NCBI GenBank assembly: GCA_017397645.1
Contig: JAFQIE010000035.1
Location: forward strand, 1 to 55,288
Source: Lachnospiraceae bacterium
GTDB taxonomy: Bacteria; Bacillota; Clostridia; Lachnospirales; Lachnospiraceae
Length of the DNA stretch: 55,288 bases
Direction of reading: 5' to 3'
Positions 7,755-16,008 of this stretch are shown here, in pieces (the first letter of the stretch is position 1; every line of letters begins with the position of its first letter). The notes beneath the pieces were generated by a model that was not told where the DNA came from, did not search any database, and saw only the letters and a program-made list of their open reading frames with translations. Both the position numbers and the translations under genes were made by a program.

Positions 7755-10178
7755 TTATTTTACAACAATATTTACAATTTTACCTTTGACGTAAATTTCT
7801 TTCACAACAGTCTTGCCTTCCATTGCAGCCTGCACAGAAGGTACCGCTTTTGCTTTGGCGAGCGCAGAGTCGCTCTCCTCATCCACCGCCAAGGTTACAG
7901 TGCCTTTTACCTTACCATTTACCTGTATACCGATTTCTACCACATCCTCTTTCAATGCAGTTTCATCGTAGGTAGGCCATGCTTCGTAGGCAATGGTATC
8001 GTCATGACCAAGAATCTGCCAAATCTCTTCACCAACATGAGGACAGATACAAGAAAGCATCTTCACAATGCCCTCTGCGTAATCCTTAGGACATTTTCCG
8101 GCCTTATATGCAGCATTCATAAAGATCATCATCTGACTGATTGCCGTGTTGAAGCCAAGCTGCTCAAAATCTTCTGTGACTTTCTTTACAGTCTGGTGAT
8201 ATACCTTGGTTAGAGTATCATCCTGTTCCGTTGTGATATTTTCCTCGTTGGTAAAGAATGCCCATACACGATTGATGAATCTTCTGGCACCCTCTACACC
8301 CTGATTGCTCCAAGGCTTGGAAACCTCCAAAGGTCCCATGAACATCTCATACAATCTAAGCGTATCTGCACCAAAATCTCTCACAACATCACTGGGATTT
8401 ACTACAAATTCAGGGAAGCGTTTGCCCATCTTGATACCATTGGAGCCAAGAATCATACCCTGATGAACCAGCTTCTTGAAGGGTTCTTTGACAGGAGACA
8501 ATCCCTTATCATATAAATACCTGTTCCAAATTCTGGAGTAAATCAAATGCCCAACTGCATGCTCCGGACCACCGATATAAAGGTCTACCGGCATCCAATG
8601 CTTCAGCAGTTCCTGATTAGCGAACTCATCTTCGTTATTTGGATCAATATATCTCAGGAAATACCAACTGGATCCAGCACTTCCGGGCATGGTAGATGTC
8701 TCGCGTACACCCTTCACACCGTTTTGATCATACTGCTTCCACTCGGTTGCGTTCTCAAGCGGTGCCTTACCATTCTTACCCTTATAATCCTCCAATTCAG
8801 GAAGTACCAGAGGAAGTTCCGCATCGTCCAGCACATGAATACTACCATCTTCTGTATGAACCACGGGAACGGGCTCACCCCAATAACGCTGTCTTGCAAA
8901 AATCCACTCACGGAAATGATAATTTACGGTTCTCTTCGCCACACCTGCTTTTTCCAATTTCGCAGTGATAGCCTCTTTGGCATCTTCCACTACCATACCT
9001 GTGAATTCCTCGGAATTCATCAGTTTGCAGCCCTTGCCAAGATACTCACCTTTTTCAAATGCTTTTTCACTCACATCGCCGCCGTCAATAACCTGCAACA
9101 TAGGGATGTTGTGAGCAATCGCATACTCAAAGTCTCTCTGATCGTGGGAAGGAACTGCCATAACCGCACCGGTACCATAGCTTGCCAATACGAAATCGCC
9201 GATAAACAAAGGTACTTCTTTACCGTTAACAGGGTTGATAGCATACAGACCCTTCAAGACACATCCGGACTTCGTCTTATTGAGCTCCGTACGGTCCATA
9301 TCATTCTTCTTTAAAGTTTCATCAATATATGCCTGAACTTCTTCGGGGTTCTGGACTCTGGGCATCAAATCCTTCACGATTTGTCCGTCAGGGGCCAAAA
9401 CCATGAAGGTAATACCATAAATAGTTTCAATACATGTGGTATAAATGGAGAACTTGCCTCCACCTACAATCTCAAACTCAACTTCCACACCTTCAGATTT
9501 ACCAATCCAATGTCTCTGAATATCTTTGGTGGATTCCGGCCAGTCAATTTCCTCAAGGCCCTCCAACAGTTTTTCTGCAAAAGCAGGCTGGTTGATGACC
9601 CATTGTTTCATATTCTTACGGATAACAGGATAACCGCCTCTCTCGGACTTGCCATCAATAACTTCGTCGTTAGACAATACTGTACCCAATTCCTCACACC
9701 AGTTTACCGGCATATCCACATATTTTGCGTAACCGTCCAAATATAACTGCTTGAAGATCCACTGGGTCCACTTATAGAAAGAAGGATCGCTGGTAGCAAT
9801 CATCTTGCTCCAGTCATAGTCAAAACCAAGCTCCGTCAATTGCTTGGAAAAGGTTTCAATATTCGTCTGGGTAAAACCATTGGGGTGATTGCCTGTACTT
9901 ACAGCATACTGCTCTGCGGGCAATCCAAAGGAATCATATCCCATGGGATGCAATACATTATATCCCTGCATACGCTTCATTCTGGATACAATATCCGTTG
10001 CCGTATAACCTTCCGGATGTCCTGCATGCAGACCTACACCTGAAGGATAAGGAAACATATCCAATGCATAAAATTTCGGTTTGCTGAAATCCCACACATC
10101 TGTCTTAAAGGTCTCATTTTCTGACCAATATTTTTGCCATTTTTTCTCAATCTCCGCGGGATTGTAAACTCTTTCCAT
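7755..10178 (-). CDS. leuS: Leucyl-tRNA synthetase
   Basis: 807 residues, the normal length for a Bacillus-type LeuRS. It charges tRNA-Leu in the cytosol. The class I signature HIGH appears as GLHAGHPEGYTATD near residue 50, the CP1 editing domain occupies ~225-420 (YGTGAVMAVPSHDQRDFEYA), and the tRNA-binding C terminus ends GKIVNIVVK. The second class I motif reads KMGKR (in NGIKMGKRFPEFV) rather than KMSKS. It is the last gene of the HIT-fumAB-plsC-leuS run; the 80-base gap upstream is too short for a T-box leader, and I see no terminator directly after it. Confidence 0.97.
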   Translation of the reverse strand: MERVYNPAEIEKKWQKYWSENETFKTDVWDFSKPKFYALDMFPYPSGVGLHAGHPEGYTATDIVSRMKRMQGYNVLHPMGYDSFGLPAEQYAVSTGNHPNGFTQTNIETFSKQLTELGFDYDWSKMIATSDPSFYKWTQWIFKQLYLDGYAKYVDMPVNWCEELGTVLSNDEVIDGKSERGGYPVIRKNMKQWVINQPAFAEKLLEGLEEIDWPESTKDIQRHWIGKSEGVEVEFEIVGGGKFSIYTTCIETIYGITFMVLAPDGQIVKDLMPRVQNPEEVQAYIDETLKKNDMDRTELNKTKSGCVLKGLYAINPVNGKEVPLFIGDFVLASYGTGAVMAVPSHDQRDFEYAIAHNIPMLQVIDGGDVSEKAFEKGEYLGKGCKLMNSEEFTGMVVEDAKEAITAKLEKAGVAKRTVNYHFREWIFARQRYWGEPVPVVHTEDGSIHVLDDAELPLVLPELEDYKGKNGKAPLENATEWKQYDQNGVKGVRETSTMPGSAGSSWYFLRYIDPNNEDEFANQELLKHWMPVDLYIGGPEHAVGHLIYSRIWNRYLYDKGLSPVKEPFKKLVHQGMILGSNGIKMGKRFPEFVVNPSDVVRDFGADTLRLYEMFMGPLEVSKPWSNQGVEGARRFINRVWAFFTNEENITTEQDDTLTKVYHQTVKKVTEDFEQLGFNTAISQMMIFMNAAYKAGKCPKDYAEGIVKMLSCICPHVGEEIWQILGHDDTIAYEAWPTYDETALKEDVVEIGIQVNGKVKGTVTLAVDEESDSALAKAKAVPSVQAAMEGKTVVKEIYVKGKIVNIVVK

Positions 10179-10258
10179 CTAAATAACCTCTTCCTGCGTA
10201 AACACGCTGATTTCTCTCTTATATACTAAAAACACACTACTCTTTTTTATCCAAAAAG

Positions 10259-10966
10259 TCAATTGTATTCTGCGATTGCCGCCTCAATTCGCGCTTTCAC
10301 CATGTCCGCAATTTCCACTGTTTTCATATCTGCATATTCTTCATAACGGATAGGGGGCAAATAAACCAGCTTCACTGTCACCGGTTTCGTAGACTTCTCA
10401 TCAAACGGCTTATAGGAATCTATCAACGCACAGGGCACAATCGGGCACTTCGCCTTCATCGCACTTTTGAAGGTGCCTCCCTTAAATGGCAAGAGCTGGT
10501 TGCCCAGTTTGCTTCTGGTACCCTCTGCGAAAATCAAGAAGTTCCGTCCTTTCTTAACTTCTTCCGTCACCTGCGTAATTACCTTCATGGACTGACGGAT
10601 ATCTTCCCGATCAATGGCAATGGCCTTTAACGCGCACATCGCCTGTTTTACCACAGGGATGTCTTTAGCCTCCTTCTTGATAACAAAAGAAAAAGGTCTG
10701 GGACAGGAATGGATAAATACAAACACATCAAACATTCCTTGATGATTCGGGAAAAAGATAAACCCATCTTCATTGGGAATATTTTCCACACCCACCGTCT
10801 CGATAGTGACCCTTCCGGCCTTTACTAATCTTTTCACTCCTCCTTTGATAAACTCATAGGAGGCATTTATGTCATAGTCCTTTCTTTTTCCTAACCTGTT
10901 CATTCCTATGAGATAATGAGGAATCAAGAAAAGCATTTTACACACAATCATTATAATTCGTTTCAT
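10259..10966 (-). CDS. plsC: 1-acyl-sn-glycerol-3-phosphate acyltransferase
   Basis: 235 residues. PlsC family acyltransferase that makes phosphatidic acid at the membrane. The catalytic NHxxxxD box is NHQGMFD (H75, D80), the glycerophosphate-binding block is FAEGTRSK (~residue 148), and PFKGGTFKSA and IVPCALI follow. A hydrophobic N terminus (~4-22) suggests membrane association. It lies between fumB and leuS with 21- and 80-base gaps, all in one direction, so probably one transcript. Confidence 0.9.
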   Translation of the reverse strand: MKRIIMIVCKMLFLIPHYLIGMNRLGKRKDYDINASYEFIKGGVKRLVKAGRVTIETVGVENIPNEDGFIFFPNHQGMFDVFVFIHSCPRPFSFVIKKEAKDIPVVKQAMCALKAIAIDREDIRQSMKVITQVTEEVKKGRNFLIFAEGTRSKLGNQLLPFKGGTFKSAMKAKCPIVPCALIDSYKPFDEKSTKPVTVKLVYLPPIRYEEYADMKTVEIADMVKARIEAAIAEYN

Positions 10967-10987
10967 GCGAGTACCCTTCCAACAATC

Positions 10988-11539
10988 CTAATTATTAGAT
11001 GCTACACTCTCGTACAAGTCGTTTCCCTGACTATCTATCACAACCACTACGGGAAAATCCTTTACCTGCAATTTTCTGATGGCTTCCGTCCCCAAATCAT
11101 CATAGGCAACTACCTCTGATGACACAATGGCTTTGGACAAAAGCGCTCCCGCCCCTCCGACAGCAGCAAAATAAACTGCCTTATTGCGAACTATCGCTTC
11201 GTGTACAGATGCACTACGTTTACCTTTGCCTATCATGCCCTTCAACCCCAGGTCTAACAGAGCAGGCGTATACTTGTCCATTCTGCTGGCAGTAGTGGGT
11301 CCGGCGGACCCTATCGGTCTTCCTTCGCGTGCAGGAGACGGCCCCATATAATAGAGGACATTTCCCTCCAAAGAAATAGGCAAGGCTTGCTCTGCGTCCA
11401 ATGCCTCTTGCATTCTTTTATGCGCAGCGTCTCTTGCTGTATAGAGAATTCCTGTCAAGTAGACGTAATCTCCAGCCTTCAGCGTATCCACTATGTTTTC
11501 TTGTAAAGGCAATTCTATGCGCTTGATATCTCTGTTCAT
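10988..11539 (-). CDS. fumB: Class I fumarate hydratase, beta (C-terminal) subunit
   Basis: About 183 residues. It matches the beta subunit of two-subunit, Fe-S class I hydro-lyases (fumarate hydratase/L-tartrate dehydratase): GDYVYLTGILYTARDAAH, then GPSPAREGRPIGSAGPTTA, RMDKYTP and GMIGKGKRS. Together with the alpha subunit it would interconvert fumarate and malate in the cytosol. Tartrate dehydratase cannot be excluded from sequence alone. The start is uncertain between ATG 11539 and ATG 11551; neither has an ideal ribosome binding site. Confidence 0.88.
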   Translation of the reverse strand: MNRDIKRIELPLQENIVDTLKAGDYVYLTGILYTARDAAHKRMQEALDAEQALPISLEGNVLYYMGPSPAREGRPIGSAGPTTASRMDKYTPALLDLGLKGMIGKGKRSASVHEAIVRNKAVYFAAVGGAGALLSKAIVSSEVVAYDDLGTEAIRKLQVKDFPVVVVIDSQGNDLYESVASNN

Positions 11540-11587
11540 GCCTTTTACCATTCCTATCTTTATTATCTGACGAATCCTGTAATTCTA

Positions 11588-12430
11588 TCACAGCACACGA
11601 GTTGCGTGACGGTTTACATGGCAACAAATATTCACCGCCACCGGCAATCCTGCAATATGAGTCGGGTATGTATTGATGTTAATGGCCAATGCCGTAACTC
11701 TGCCACCCAATCCTCCGGGGCCGATGCCCAGCTGATTGATTTTGTCCAACAACTCCTGTTCCAATTCTCTCACATAGGGTATGGGTGATCCCTCATTTAC
11801 AGGACGCGCTAACGCTTCCTTGGACATAAGAGCACATTTCTCAAAGGTGCCTCCGATACCCACACCAATAACCATAGGTGGACATGCGTTGGGTCCCGCC
11901 TCTTTTACCGCATTAAGTATCGCTTCCTTTACGCCTTCTATTCCGTCAGCCGGCTTTAACATGTACACCTTACTCATATTTTCACTGCCAAATCCTTTGG
12001 GCATAAAGGTGAGTCTTACCTGCTCTCCGGAAACGATTTTATAGTGTATCACCGCAGGCGTATTGTCTTTGGTGTTCTCCCGGAAAATCGGATCTCCAAC
12101 CACGGATTTGCGCAAATATCCCTCTATGTAGCCCTGCCGTACACCTTCGTGAATCGCCTCCTCCAGCAAGCCACCGGTCAGATGTACATCCTGACCTACC
12201 TCTGCAAACACAACCGCCATTCCCGTGTCCTGACAGATGGGGATCATATCCTCTCCTGCAATCGACAAGTTCTCCTGCAACTGTTCTAAAATCTGTCGTC
12301 CGAGAGTAGACGATTCCTCCTGCGAAGCCTTATCCAGCACACACCTCATATCTTCTGCGAGAAAATGATTGGCCTCTATGCACATTTCTTTTATCGCTTG
12401 TGTCACCAAGCTTACATCTAATATTCTCAC
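11588..12430 (-). CDS. fumA: Class I fumarate hydratase, alpha (N-terminal) subunit
   Basis: 280 residues, normal for the alpha subunit. Three cysteines suited to hold the 4Fe-4S cluster are visible: CQDTGMAVVF, NACPPMVIGVGIGG and KCALMSKEAL. The start is GTG (residues MRILDVS) with AGAGGA nine bases upstream. It begins 10 bases after the HIT gene and precedes the beta subunit by 36 bases, so the pair is co-transcribed. As with the beta subunit, tartrate dehydratase is the alternative assignment. Confidence 0.9.
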   Translation of the reverse strand: MRILDVSLVTQAIKEMCIEANHFLAEDMRCVLDKASQEESSTLGRQILEQLQENLSIAGEDMIPICQDTGMAVVFAEVGQDVHLTGGLLEEAIHEGVRQGYIEGYLRKSVVGDPIFRENTKDNTPAVIHYKIVSGEQVRLTFMPKGFGSENMSKVYMLKPADGIEGVKEAILNAVKEAGPNACPPMVIGVGIGGTFEKCALMSKEALARPVNEGSPIPYVRELEQELLDKINQLGIGPGGLGGRVTALAININTYPTHIAGLPVAVNICCHVNRHATRVL

Positions 12431-12440
12431 AAGAATTCCT

Positions 12441-12851
12441 CTATTCTGTAATCTGCTTTCTCACTTCTTCCAATTCATCCGCAGTGGATTCACCGGGTAC
12501 CCATCCGATTTTTTGCCCATCTTCTGCGTACCTGGGGATGATATGCATATGAAAATGAGGCACTGTCTGTCCTGCTGCCTCTCCATTATTCTGTACCAGA
12601 TTCAATCCGATACAGCCCAAATTTCTTTGCATCTTCTCAGCTACACTCTTTGCTACAGGTAGCACCTTTGCAGCGATATCCCCAGGCAATTCATACAGAT
12701 TTGCCGCATGTTCCTTGGGCAGAACCAGAGCATGCCCTTTGGTAGCAGGACCTAAATCCAAAATCACCCGGAAATCCGCATCCTCATACAATGTCTTGGA
12801 GGGAATCTCTCCATTCGCTATTTTACAAAAAATACAATCGTCTTTTCTCAT
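12441..12851 (-). CDS. HIT family (histidine triad) nucleotide-binding protein
   Basis: 136 residues. The triad HFHMHIIPR (H99, H101, H103) and N-terminal zinc ligands in DDCIFCKIANGEIPS (C6, C9) identify a Hint-type HIT protein, a nucleoside phosphoramidate/AMP-lysine hydrolase. The length is typical. It is the first gene of the run leading through fumarase to leuS, with only 10 bases before fumA. Confidence 0.93.
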   Translation of the reverse strand: MRKDDCIFCKIANGEIPSKTLYEDADFRVILDLGPATKGHALVLPKEHAANLYELPGDIAAKVLPVAKSVAEKMQRNLGCIGLNLVQNNGEAAGQTVPHFHMHIIPRYAEDGQKIGWVPGESTADELEEVRKQITE

Positions 12852-12877
12852 TTTCTTCTCCGTTTCCGTAGGACTTT

Positions 12878-12923
12878 ACTGAAAAAGTGCAAAGCCCTGT
12901 TTTTTTAAGGAACCTTACACTTT
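12878..12923 (-). terminator. Probable intrinsic terminator of the Tad/FHA region
   Basis: On the minus strand AAAGTGTAAGG pairs imperfectly with CTTTGCACTTT and is followed by TTTTT, just after the small gene at 12940. The loop is long and A-rich, so confidence is moderate. Confidence 0.45.
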
Positions 12924-12939
12924 ATTTCAAGATTGCCTA

Positions 12940-13122
12940 TTATTCATCAAATTCCAAACTATGTAAACTCACACCCATGGTCTCAAGTTTTACACGGGTA
13001 ACCTTGATTTCATAATCCAAAACTTTGTTTTCCGTATCGCCGTTTGCTCTTTTGATAGATAGTAGATTTTTGTAATATTCAATTGTAGTATTAATAAGTT
13101 CCACAGTATTCATATCTAGCAT
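12940..13122 (-). CDS. Small conserved-looking hypothetical protein
   Basis: About 60 residues, soluble and rich in charged residues (MLDMNTVELINTTIEYYKNL then VLDYEIKVTRVKLETMGVS), predicted largely helical. No family recognised. GAAGG lies directly upstream of the ATG chosen here (13122); an ATG four codons upstream is the alternative. It sits between the FHA gene and a terminator and could be the last gene of the Tad transcript or separate. Confidence 0.5.
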   Translation of the reverse strand: MLDMNTVELINTTIEYYKNLLSIKRANGDTENKVLDYEIKVTRVKLETMGVSLHSLEFDE

Positions 13123-13195
13123 TCCTTCTACCACCTTTCTGCATTTATGCTTCTATTATAAGGTGGATTTTTTGTTGTGTAAAGACTTTCTTTGC

Positions 13196-14317
13196 CTACT
13201 TAAAGACCATGCTACACCGTCCGCATTTGATTTCATCCCCCTCATCCAGACGCCTTCTTTCATAGGGATTCAGACGCAATCCGTTTTTGTATGTACCATT
13301 GGTAGAATTCAAATCTTCCAAAAAGATATTTATCCCTTCTACGACGATACGGGCGTGCATTCTGCTTACCGAAACATCTTCCAAAACCAAATCCACCTCT
13401 TGTTTTGCTTTTCCAATGGTTAATGTTTTATTTTCTACTACTGCCAAAAAGGTTCCGTCGGACGAATATAAACGATGTATGCTTTTAATCTCCGGCGGCT
13501 TGGTTTCCATGTATACCGTGGCCCCATATCCTTCTGCCGGTTCCTGCGTGACCGCTTCATATATAGCTTCCTCCGCAACCATACGTCCGACCAACCCGTC
13601 CAAACAAGGCGGTGAAGGTTCCTGACGCTGCTTTTTTCCTCTAGGACGCTTTGCATCAAAAATACTCAGCAAACTCTTCCTGATTTCCTCATCTTCTACC
13701 GATTCATCCTGCAACAGGTCTTCAGGGAGTTCCTGTTCCACAGACTCCTCCAATTCTGACGCGACTGGTGCCACATCCAACGCCTCCATATCTTCAAACA
13801 GCTTTTTGACAAGGTATTCCGGGCCAATGCTTTCGTACTGTTCATAGATTTTATATGTCGTATCTACTAGGACAGGGTCGTCATAATCAATTTTTTCCAC
13901 CACAAAATCCATAAATTCTTTCCATCCTGTGGACTCCTCACAATAGGGCAAAAACAAGAAATGGTATACTCCTGTTTCTAAATCTTGAAAAATCTGGTTT
14001 GGATACCACATCACATTTTGCACATCCAGCAAAAAACGTTCCAATTCTTGTCTTAATTTCTTTATGCTCCAAAGACACTCCCTCAGTATCTCTCTCGTTA
14101 TGTGTTTGCCCTCATAAAGATGCCAAAGATCTTGTTTAGAGGTAATGTCATAATACAAAAACGCTTCTCCGTTGATGTATCTTAAATCACAAGGTAACAA
14201 CCCTTTGATGCCTCCCCTACTTATCATACAATACTGATACCGCTTTTCCTGAGGCTTTTCCTTTAATTTGACTCTCTCATAATTACAACTTAAACTTCTG
14301 ACATACTCAAGTTCCAT
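13196..14317 (-). CDS. DUF6382 / FHA-domain protein of the Tad locus
   Basis: About 373 residues. The N-terminal ~200 residues (RYQYCMISRGGIKGLLPCDL, YDITSKQDLWHLYE) match what I know as DUF6382. A low-complexity linker follows, and the C terminus (~299-373) is a forkhead-associated domain: LTIGKAKQEVDLVL, VSVSRMHARI and LNSTNGTYKNG, the phosphothreonine-binding loops. It probably recruits a phosphorylated partner to the pilus machinery or couples it to Ser/Thr kinase signalling. GGAGGGGAG lies before the ATG at 14317, which overlaps the upstream TadE-like gene by 11 bases; a longer open frame upstream is not favoured. Confidence 0.75.
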   Translation of the reverse strand: MELEYVRSLSCNYERVKLKEKPQEKRYQYCMISRGGIKGLLPCDLRYINGEAFLYYDITSKQDLWHLYEGKHITREILRECLWSIKKLRQELERFLLDVQNVMWYPNQIFQDLETGVYHFLFLPYCEESTGWKEFMDFVVEKIDYDDPVLVDTTYKIYEQYESIGPEYLVKKLFEDMEALDVAPVASELEESVEQELPEDLLQDESVEDEEIRKSLLSIFDAKRPRGKKQRQEPSPPCLDGLVGRMVAEEAIYEAVTQEPAEGYGATVYMETKPPEIKSIHRLYSSDGTFLAVVENKTLTIGKAKQEVDLVLEDVSVSRMHARIVVEGINIFLEDLNSTNGTYKNGLRLNPYERRRLDEGDEIKCGRCSMVFK

Positions 14318-14741
14318 TCTCCCCTCCATTTCCTTGACCTGTAAACTTATCCACTCCTCGGATAAACCCGACCGGGTCAAAAATTTCAATATTATATTTT
14401 GATTCAATCTCAAACTTTTGCCGGATCCCCGTAACACCTGCCCCTTCCACGAAAACATTGTGGTGTTTTATCCCTGCCTCCAATTTATTCCACTTACACA
14501 ACACATACTTTTCACGATAAATATCGGATAACCTCTCTTCTATATACATATCCCGGCCTTCCGATTTGTTACAAAGTTCCGACGCACTCCGAACAGCCAC
14601 CATAGCCAGGTCCTGCTCCAACAAGCAACTGTCATACCAATACACCAATATTTGGAACAAAAACAGAAACACCCCTATTACTAATGGCAATACCAATCCT
14701 GCTTCTATGGTCATGTACGCATTTAATCTATGACGATTCAT
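14307..14741 (-). CDS. TadE-like minor pseudopilin
   Basis: About 144 residues. A short basic leader is followed by AYMTIEAGLVLPLVIGV and a single hydrophobic helix (~12-35). This fits a class III (Flp-type) prepilin, with cleavage after Ala and Glu at +5, though Gly is the usual -1 residue. The remainder is extracytoplasmic with no recognised domain. The ATG at 14741 is favoured over a GTG at 14756; the latter overlaps the preceding peptidase gene. Confidence 0.7.
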   Translation of the reverse strand: MNRHRLNAYMTIEAGLVLPLVIGVFLFLFQILVYWYDSCLLEQDLAMVAVRSASELCNKSEGRDMYIEERLSDIYREKYVLCKWNKLEAGIKHHNVFVEGAGVTGIRQKFEIESKYNIEIFDPVGFIRGVDKFTGQGNGGENGT

Positions 14742-14745
14742 TCTC

Positions 14746-15201
14746 CTACCCCTCACTAATCAGGCACACCAACCATGCCAATGTTAAAAAGGGAATGTAT
14801 GGTAGTCTCCTTTTGCTGCATCCACGCTTCCACACAAGGTAAAGCATTGCCCATATCCCAATAAGGAATAAACTTAACAGCCAAATCCATAAACACCTTT
14901 TCCATCCCATATAAAAACCAACCAGCATAAGAACCATACCGTCAGCACTGCCAACGCAACGAGTAACGTAACCCAGCACTAGAAAAGCCACTCCCGGAAG
15001 CAATCCTAATATCATTTGCCAAACACTATGCCCTCCCAGGCATTGATACACACTATGTTGCAGCGCAATCCCTCCCCCAATCAACATCATTTTCCCGGAA
15101 ATGCTTCGATACTTTACATCCTGTACACTCGCAGTTACCAACCACAGCGTATAAAGACTAACACCCACCAATTCTTTCATATCTATCCCTCTCCCGCACA
15201 T
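14746..15201 (-). CDS. A24-type prepilin peptidase, variant active site
   Basis: About 150 residues with five or six hydrophobic segments. The first catalytic Asp is in ASVQDVKYRSISGKM, the usual place after helix 1. The second motif reads VGSADGMVLM where the family has GxGD (typically GAGDVK), so Gly is replaced by Ala before the Asp while the Asp is kept. It is a second A24 protein in the same operon; the canonical one is at 21889-22323. It may process a subset of pseudopilins. The frame may start a few codons later at MKELVG. Confidence 0.7.
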   Translation of the reverse strand: MCGRGIDMKELVGVSLYTLWLVTASVQDVKYRSISGKMMLIGGGIALQHSVYQCLGGHSVWQMILGLLPGVAFLVLGYVTRCVGSADGMVLMLVGFYMGWKRCLWIWLLSLFLIGIWAMLYLVWKRGCSKRRLPYIPFLTLAWLVCLISEG

Positions 15202-15992
15202 TTAGAACAGGGTTTTACTCCCCGTACCTCTTCCAAGGACATAGAAAAGACCAAGCGCTCTATGGACGGACAATCCGCTCGCCAATGATAACAATCCCCT
15301 GCATTCGTTATGTAATAAAAATCCTTTAATTTGGCCTCTTCACATTTTTTACAGGCTCTATAGGGATTCCCTTCCACATTCGTTTTTTGTGCAAGTTGTG
15401 CCGTATCCACCCGAATCGCATTTATATCAATATAATTACAATCCCGCTTTGTATGGTATACATTTCCATATTCCGTCATATATACCACAACCAAATCCGG
15501 CGTTTCATCTAAAATGTCATATCCTGTCCACATATGTCCGAAGAACCTGTTTTGCATCCAAAAACGCGGAATGCTGACAGCGCCACCAAAAGGTCCCACG
15601 GGATAAACCAACTCTAGGACTATCAAATCGTCCTTGCCCAAAGAAGATATAACGAACTCCACCTCTTCGGTGAACCTACTGCTCAATTCTTCACTCAAAT
15701 ACCCATAGACGCACATTCTCGTACCAATATTCCACAAATCCGTTTGCACTTTCCCATGTATCCGGATTGCCTCTATCATTCCACCCATAATCAGCACCAC
15801 TGAAATGAGAATCGGCAGTAGCGCTGCTGCCTCTATTGTCATACTTCCATCTAATACAGTTCCTTGCGTGGTGAACAGTGATGGCAACTTCGTGAAACGA
15901 CATGGGGTAAAATCGCGTAAAATCGTCGGAGAAGGGTTTTTGTGACTTGTTAACGTGTTCTTTATATATAAATCATTCCACAAAAGTGCCAT
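15183..15992 (-). CDS. TadE-like pseudopilin with two tandem Cys/His (Ada-like) motifs
   Basis: 269 residues. A ~49-residue leader ends LDGSMTIEAAALLP: Gly49 at -1 and Glu54 at +5 fit cleavage by a prepilin peptidase, followed by one hydrophobic helix. The C-terminal 100 residues carry two copies of a metal-site-like pattern, Y-H-x4-C then C-x2-C: H180/C185/C214/C217 and H236/C241/C262/C265, resembling the zinc module of Ada and of some secreted nucleases (YHxxxC ... pCxxC). The extracytoplasmic position suggests metal or structural disulfide roles. AAGGTGG precedes the ATG. Confidence 0.72.
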   Translation of the reverse strand: MALLWNDLYIKNTLTSHKNPSPTILRDFTPCRFTKLPSLFTTQGTVLDGSMTIEAAALLPILISVVLIMGGMIEAIRIHGKVQTDLWNIGTRMCVYGYLSEELSSRFTEEVEFVISSLGKDDLIVLELVYPVGPFGGAVSIPRFWMQNRFFGHMWTGYDILDETPDLVVVYMTEYGNVYHTKRDCNYIDINAIRVDTAQLAQKTNVEGNPYRACKKCEEAKLKDFYYITNAGDCYHWRADCPSIERLVFSMSLEEVRGVKPCSKCAGEG

Positions 15993-16008
15993 CACTGTTC
16001 ACCACCTT

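Noticed and set aside
10179-10258. T-box leader before leuS
   Set aside because: Only 80 bases separate plsC and leuS, and no T-box sequence or anti-terminator is visible.
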